From: DATBRV01 sp036560145
GTDB taxonomy: Bacteria; Myxococcota_A; UBA9160; SMWR01
NCBI GenBank assembly: GCA_036560145.1
Contig: DATBRV010000064.1
Coordinates: forward strand, 1 to 44,412
DNA: 44,412 nucleotides
Direction of reading: 5' to 3'
Each line of letters starts with the position of its first letter. Position 1 is the first letter of the stretch. Positions 40,179 to 44,412 of the stretch are shown piece after piece. The notes under the pieces are model-generated. The model was not told where the DNA came from. It made no database searches and worked only from the letters and a program-made list of their open reading frames with translations. Position numbers and translations under genes: made by a program.

Positions 40179-42910
40179 GGTCCTTCCTCCAATACGCGAA
40201 TCTCGCCCAGGCCGAGCGCGCGGATCCCAGGCTCGATCACGGCGCGGTCGCCCACCACCAGCCAGACGAGCCGCCGCGGCGCGACCAGCGCCTTGCCGGC
40301 CGACGAGACCTGCGCGAGGTCGAGGGCGCGCACGCGGCCCGCGTAGCGGTCCCAGTGGTCGCCCGGCAGGCCGAAGCGGACCTGCTCGGCGATGTCGCGC
40401 GCCACCGCGCTCGACGTCTCCCAACGCCCGGGCAGCGTGAGGGTGGCCTGGTCCTTGGCGCTCGCGAGCTCCTCCGCCCGCGGCGGCCGGCGCCCCACCG
40501 CCGCCTCGAGCTCGCCGCGGATCTCGGCCATCGCCTGCGTCGTGCGATCGGTCTGCACCGGGGCATACACCAGGAACGGTCGCTCGCCGCGGGTGTCGAA
40601 GATCAGGCTGTAGGCGCCATAGGACCAGTGCTTGTCCTCGCGCAGGTTCATGTTGATGCGCCCGGAGAAGCTCCCGCCCAGCAGCTCGTTGAAGGCCTCG
40701 AAGGCGACCTCGCGCGGATCGCTCTTGGGCGGCGCCAGCTGTCCGGCGATGATCAGCGACTGCTGCGCGCCCGGGCGATCCACGAGATGGACCGCGGGGG
40801 GCGCCGTGGGCGCACTCGCCTCGACCGCCTTGCGCGGCGCCTCGCCGGGCTGCCAGGCCTCGAAGAGCGACTCGAGCTTCGGCGCGATCTCCGCGAGCGA
40901 GACGTCGCCGACGATCACCAGCGTCGCATGGTCGGGCCGGAACCAGGTGCGGTGGAAGCCCTCGAGGTCCGCGCGGGAGATGCTGGCCACGCTCTGCGAC
41001 GTTCCGGAGCCCGTGAGGGAACGCCCGTAGGGATGACCCTCGCCGTAGAGGAGCCGCGGGAACAGGCGCAGCGCCAGCTGAAGCGGGGTCTGCTGCTCCT
41101 GCTCGATGGCGGCCAGCTGGAGCTTGCGAAGCCGCTCGACGTCTGCGGGCGCGAAGGCCGGGTGCTGGATCACGTCGGCAAACAGCCCGAGCGAGGCGTC
41201 CAGGTTCTCGCGCAGCGCGGAGAGCTCGATCACCGAGAGGTCGAGGTTCGAGCGGGTCTCGAGCTCGGCGCCCAGCAGCGCCAGGCGCTCCGCGATCTCG
41301 ATTCCGCTCTGCGACTGCGTGCCCTCGGGAAGCAGCGCGAGCGCGAGCTTGGCGAGGCCGGCGGTCTCGTCGCGGTCCGACGCGAAGCCGGCGTCCACCA
41401 GCAGCTCGAAGTGCACCAGCGGAACCGCGCGTCGCTCGGCGACGATCAGCTCGAGCCCGCCCCGCAGGCGCGCGCGCGCCAGCGCGGGAAAGCGCGCTTC
41501 GGGCGCCGCGCCCGGCTCCGGCAGCCGGCTGCGATCCACGCCCGGCGCGCCGGCGCGGAGCTCCGCAAGCGGCCGCACCTCGATCACGGTGGTGCCCGCG
41601 CCGAGCCAGCGCCGCGCGGCGTCCCGCACCTCGCCCGCGCTCGCCGCCTGACGCCGCTCGAGCCAGCCGTGGTAGGCGTCGGGGCTCCCGCCCAGGACCT
41701 CGCTCTCGGCGAGCAGGTCGGACTTCCCGCCCAGGCCGCCAATCTTTTCGGTGCCGCGCAGATGGCTGGCGCGATCCTCCGCCTTCACCCGCGCCAGCTC
41801 CTCGCGCGAGGGCCCGTCCTCGAGCAGCCGCGCGATCTCCTGGTCGAGCGCGCGCTCGAGCGCGGCGAGATCCTGGCCCGGCTGCGCGGTCACCTCGACC
41901 ACGAAGAGCCCGCCGATCTCGCGCAGCCAGGCGAAGGCCTCCACCTCCGTCGCGATCTCCTCCTCCCGCACCAGCCGGCGATACAGGCGCGAGGTCTTGC
42001 CGGCGCCGAGCACCGCCGCCGCGAGCGCGAGCCGATCGCCGTCGGCCGAGCCGATCGGCGGCACATTCCAGGCCTTGACGAGGCGCGCCTGCGGCACGCG
42101 ATCCTCGAGCAGCACGCGCTGCGAGGAGGTCCGCTTCGCGACCCAGGGGCCGGGGCGCACGAGCGGAGGTCCGGGCGGGATGTCGCCAAAATTTGCTGTG
42201 ACCCTGCGCAGCACGTCCTTCGCATCCACGTCGCCCGCGACCACGATCACCGCGTTCGCCGCGCCGTACCAGGTGTGGAACCACTCGCGCACGTCTTCGA
42301 GGCTGGCGGCGTCGAGGTCCTGCAGCGACCCGATCGGGTCCCACGAGTAGGGATGCCCCGCCGGATAGGCGCTCTCCACCAGCACCCGGTAGAGCTTGCC
42401 GTAGGGCTGGTCCTCGCCCTGGCGCTTCTCGTTCTTGACGACGCCGCGCTGCTCGTCGAGGCGCGCCTGATCGATCACGCCGAGCAGGTGGCCCATGCGA
42501 TCGGATTCCATCCAGAGCGCCACGTCGAGGGCGGAGCTCGGGACGTTCTGGAAGTAGTTGGTGCGGTCGGAGTCGGTCGTCCCGTTGATCTCGGTGGCGC
42601 CCACCCGGTCGAAGACCTTGAAATACTCGTCGTTCGCGTGCTCGCTGCCCTGGAACATCAGGTGCTCGAAGAGATGCGCGAAGCCGGTCTTCCCGGGGCG
42701 CTCGTTCTTCGACCCGACGTGGTACCAGACGTTCACGGCGACGATCGGCGCCTTGTGGTCCTCGTGCACGATCAGCGTCAGGCCGTTCTCGAGGACGAAG
42801 CGCTGGTAGGGAATCGGATCGGGTTCGCCCTGAGCCGGCCAGACCGGCGACGCGGCCACGGCGAACGCGGCGCAGGCGAGAAGCGCACGAGGCAGCCCGC
42901 AATTTCGCAT
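40175..42910 (-). CDS. M16 family zinc metallopeptidase (two-half, pitrilysin-like)
   Basis: 911 aa. ATG 42910 was chosen because it gives a signal peptide (LPRALLACAAFAVAASPVWPA, cut near QGEP); the longer frame lacks one. The N-terminal half has the inverted zinc motif HLFEHLMF (HxxEH) and the third ligand Glu in the segment after ARLDEQRGVVKNEKRQ. The C-terminal half (from about residue 460) has the same fold but no HxxEH, as expected for the structural partner. The two halves clamp and degrade unfolded peptides in the periplasm. It is 16 bases after the anti-sigma candidate, so it could act in that signal path; this is conjecture. Confidence 0.95.
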   Translation of the reverse strand: MRNCGLPRALLACAAFAVAASPVWPAQGEPDPIPYQRFVLENGLTLIVHEDHKAPIVAVNVWYHVGSKNERPGKTGFAHLFEHLMFQGSEHANDEYFKVFDRVGATEINGTTDSDRTNYFQNVPSSALDVALWMESDRMGHLLGVIDQARLDEQRGVVKNEKRQGEDQPYGKLYRVLVESAYPAGHPYSWDPIGSLQDLDAASLEDVREWFHTWYGAANAVIVVAGDVDAKDVLRRVTANFGDIPPGPPLVRPGPWVAKRTSSQRVLLEDRVPQARLVKAWNVPPIGSADGDRLALAAAVLGAGKTSRLYRRLVREEEIATEVEAFAWLREIGGLFVVEVTAQPGQDLAALERALDQEIARLLEDGPSREELARVKAEDRASHLRGTEKIGGLGGKSDLLAESEVLGGSPDAYHGWLERRQAASAGEVRDAARRWLGAGTTVIEVRPLAELRAGAPGVDRSRLPEPGAAPEARFPALARARLRGGLELIVAERRAVPLVHFELLVDAGFASDRDETAGLAKLALALLPEGTQSQSGIEIAERLALLGAELETRSNLDLSVIELSALRENLDASLGLFADVIQHPAFAPADVERLRKLQLAAIEQEQQTPLQLALRLFPRLLYGEGHPYGRSLTGSGTSQSVASISRADLEGFHRTWFRPDHATLVIVGDVSLAEIAPKLESLFEAWQPGEAPRKAVEASAPTAPPAVHLVDRPGAQQSLIIAGQLAPPKSDPREVAFEAFNELLGGSFSGRINMNLREDKHWSYGAYSLIFDTRGERPFLVYAPVQTDRTTQAMAEIRGELEAAVGRRPPRAEELASAKDQATLTLPGRWETSSAVARDIAEQVRFGLPGDHWDRYAGRVRALDLAQVSSAGKALVAPRRLVWLVVGDRAVIEPGIRALGLGEIRVLEEGP

Positions 42911-42926
42911 CGGTCGCCAGGCTAGC

Positions 42927-43664
42927 CTAGCCAGCCCGACGTCCGAGGCGATCGATGCCGACTCCCACTCCGAGCCCGAGACCGATTCCAACCAAGAGCC
43001 CGAGCGTCCCGGCCGCGAAGTCGGCCAGGGCGGCGTTCGAGAACTGAAGGATCAAGACCGGCCACATCAGCAGGAAGAGCAGCGCCGCCGAGAGCCAGAC
43101 GCTGCGCGGGGCCGTGCTGCGGAAGTTTGCGATCAAGGATGCGCCGAGCGCGATCGCGCCCGAAAGACAGAGGCCGAAGCAGAACGCCCCCCCGGTATCG
43201 CCGGCGTAACGCGCGGCGACGCTGCCTGCGTCGGTGGCGGCCCACCATTCGATGTAGTGCGGGTGAGGACACAGGACGCCGAGTGCGGCTGCCAACAGGA
43301 ATCCGACCAACGCCAGCGTCGTCGCATGGCCCAACGAGAGGCGGCGCCCCTCGATTCGCAACAGCACCACGAGGAAGCACTCCACCAGGATCCCCGCCCA
43401 GGCCGCGGCACAGAAGGCCAGATGCCAGCCGTGGACGGAGGCGAGCGTCCCGCCGGAAAAGAGGACCACCGCCCCGATCGCGGTCGCGACGCCGAGCACG
43501 CCGGCGAGGGCGAGGCTCCGGGTCGTGGCACCGCTCGTCCGGTCGAGGTCCTCGCGCAGCGCGCCGAGGATCCCCTCGCGCACCCCTTCGCGCAGGTTGC
43601 CAGGCGTAGGCGATGCCTGGTTGCCGCCCGTTCCGTGCGGCGGAGGGTCGACCACGACGCTCAC
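42927..43664 (-). CDS. Six-helix membrane protein, probable anti-sigma factor (NrsF/DUF1109-like)
   Basis: 245 aa if started at GTG 43664; TTG 43691 is also open and the true start is uncertain. An N-terminal cytosolic segment of about 40 residues (LREGVREGILGALREDLD) is followed by six hydrophobic helices. The loop VLCPHPHYIEWW carries Cys and His residues, as in NrsF-type anti-sigma factors that sense heavy metals or oxidants. It lies 36 bases after the ECF sigma gene in the same direction, the usual place for the cognate anti-sigma. The cytosolic end probably binds the sigma factor. Identity rests on context and overall shape more than on a firm match. Confidence 0.6.
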   Translation of the reverse strand: MSVVVDPPPHGTGGNQASPTPGNLREGVREGILGALREDLDRTSGATTRSLALAGVLGVATAIGAVVLFSGGTLASVHGWHLAFCAAAWAGILVECFLVVLLRIEGRRLSLGHATTLALVGFLLAAALGVLCPHPHYIEWWAATDAGSVAARYAGDTGGAFCFGLCLSGAIALGASLIANFRSTAPRSVWLSAALLFLLMWPVLILQFSNAALADFAAGTLGLLVGIGLGLGVGVGIDRLGRRAG

Positions 43665-43700
43665 GGTCGCCGCCCGCGCGCGCTGGCGCAAGCTGAGCGA

Positions 43701-44231
43701 TCAGCGTCCGGCGTCCAGCGCGCGGATTCGGCGTAGCGTCCGAGAAGCCGCCTGCTTGACAGCGGCGACCGTCTTGCCGAGCTCTTCCGCGATCTCCGCG
43801 TAATCGAACCCGCCGACTTTTGCTGCCACCAGGACGGCCTTCTGCTCGGACGACAGGCCGGCGAGGATTCGATGCGCCTCTGTGCGCGCGATCGCCTGCC
43901 GTTCGGCGTCGGCGTCCTGCCCTCGATTCGCGAGCCAGTCTCCGGCCAGCTCCTCGAACCCGCGGCTCCGGCGCAGGTGGTCGATGTAGACGTGTCTCGC
44001 GATCGTGAAGAACCAGGACTCGAACCGCTGGCTCGGATCGAACCGCGCGCGGAAGCGGTGAATGCGCAGGAAGAGATCCTGGTAGAGGTCGCGGGCGGCA
44101 TCGGGCGAGCGTGTCCGGAGCAGGAAGTAGCCGTAGACACGGCCCTCGTATCTCCGGAACAGCTCATCGAACGCGCGTCGATCGCCGAGGGCATATCGCT
44201 CCATCAGCTGAGCGTCGGTCGCTGCGTGCAT
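43701..44231 (-). CDS. ECF-type RNA polymerase sigma factor
   Basis: 176 aa. GGAGGGAG precedes ATG 44231. Region 2 spans about 10-80: ELFRRYEGRVYGYFL, then DAARDLYQDLFLRIHRFRAR with the -10-reading helix WFFTIARHVYIDHLRR. Region 4 spans about 118-172: LSSEQKAVLVAAKVGGFDYAEIAEELGKTVAAVKQ, the helix-turn-helix that reads the -35. Region 3 is absent, as is typical. The gene is followed by a membrane protein that is a likely anti-sigma. Transcription appears to start from a sigma-54 promoter (44292-44308), which would make this ECF factor a second tier of a sigma cascade. Confidence 0.95.
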   Translation of the reverse strand: MHAATDAQLMERYALGDRRAFDELFRRYEGRVYGYFLLRTRSPDAARDLYQDLFLRIHRFRARFDPSQRFESWFFTIARHVYIDHLRRSRGFEELAGDWLANRGQDADAERQAIARTEAHRILAGLSSEQKAVLVAAKVGGFDYAEIAEELGKTVAAVKQAASRTLRRIRALDAGR

Positions 44232-44291
44232 CGCCGCTCCCTCCTATTACGCGCTGAGTGGCACAGGCGTGACAGTCCCCGAAAGACCATG

Positions 44292-44308
44292 AGCAACTGT
44301 CGTGCCAA
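44292..44308 (-). promoter_or_regulatory. Sigma-54 (RpoN) -24/-12 promoter for the ECF sigma gene
   Basis: On the minus strand the sequence TTGGCACGACAGTTGCT matches the sigma-54 consensus TTGGCACG-N4-TTGCW at every fixed base, with GG and GC separated by the required ten bases. Predicted start of transcription is near 44281, about 50 bases before the ATG at 44231, leaving room for the ribosome site. Recognition is by eye. Confidence 0.8.
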
Positions 44309-44378
44309 CCCATGGAACCGTCGTAGCGCCCGAGTTCGCAGCGCCTTCGGGGAGAACCGACACGGCCCGCCGGCTTCA

Positions 44379-44395
44379 TGAGGCGCATCGCCTCA
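44379..44395. promoter_or_regulatory. Palindromic upstream activating sequence candidate
   Basis: TGAGGCG-CAT-CGCCTCA is a perfect 7-base inverted repeat with a 3-base centre, centred at 44387, about 106 bases upstream of the predicted sigma-54 start site. That is where enhancer-binding proteins bind. No T-run follows on either strand, so a terminator is less likely. Confidence 0.5.
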
Positions 44396-44412
44396 ATCAC
44401 GCGCGCAGCCGC

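Overview
The window is about 44.4 kb of very GC-rich, densely coded chromosomal DNA from a Gram-negative bacterium. The Gram-negative call rests on outer-membrane beta-barrels, lipoproteins with lipoboxes, a WaaP-like kinase fold, a membrane-bound lytic transglycosylase and an RND/MMPL exporter. Two multihaem c-type cytochromes, an ECF sigma factor behind a near-perfect sigma-54 promoter, and large Sel1/ankyrin and VWA proteins fit a deltaproteobacterial-type lineage (Myxococcota, Desulfobacterota or Binatota-like). The exact phylum cannot be read from the window. I saw no tRNA, rRNA, insertion sequence, CRISPR array or phage gene.

Layout. 1-9.3 kb: the 3' end of a carotenoid-oxygenase-like gene, an SGNH hydrolase, a thiolase, an unknown protein, a truncated membrane-protein remnant, an IsdG-type haem monooxygenase, an ATP-grasp-like protein, a lipoprotein FKBP isomerase coupled to a secreted protein, a SelD-associated-type FAD oxidoreductase coupled to a rhodanese lipoprotein, and an alpha/beta hydrolase. 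9.4-13.2 kb: a GT-C membrane glycosyltransferase, then LysM protein, lipoprotein and MltF. 13.2-20.8 kb (minus strand): TPR/outer-membrane barrel, ferredoxin-flavoprotein fusion, Sel1/ankyrin protein, CmoB-like methyltransferase with an extra C-terminal domain, and a 5'-nucleotidase-like phosphoesterase. 21.0-24.5 kb (plus strand, divergent): a five-helix histidine-rich membrane protein, a 21-haem cytochrome and a 14-haem cytochrome. 24.6-31.7 kb: envelope genes (VWA protein, sulfotransferase, barrel protein, two kinase-fold proteins, ABC exporter). 31.7-32.0 kb: an AT-richer non-coding island in front of ilvB-ilvN. 34.3-39.8 kb: APC permease, MMPL transporter and SLC13 transporter. 39.8-44.2 kb (minus strand): ECF sigma factor, membrane anti-sigma candidate, M16 protease and half-size EamA transporter, apparently one unit.

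The most interesting block is 15.4-24.5 kb. An outer-membrane barrel and a membrane-anchored ferredoxin-flavoprotein lie on one side of a divergent intergenic region carrying a CRP/FNR-type operator. A likely b-haem membrane protein and 35 potential c-haem sites lie on the other. I infer a trans-envelope electron-transfer system (flavoprotein or quinol to membrane haem b to periplasmic haem wire to outer-membrane barrel). The flavoprotein appears circularly permuted, with the C-terminal FAD segment placed before the Rossmann fold, and has a His in place of one cluster Cys. A second notable feature is the sigma-54 promoter with a palindromic upstream element in front of an ECF sigma/anti-sigma/protease unit, which suggests a two-tier sigma cascade.

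Genes are tightly packed. Many neighbours share ATGA or GTGA start-stop overlaps, and two convergent pairs end on the same CTAG.
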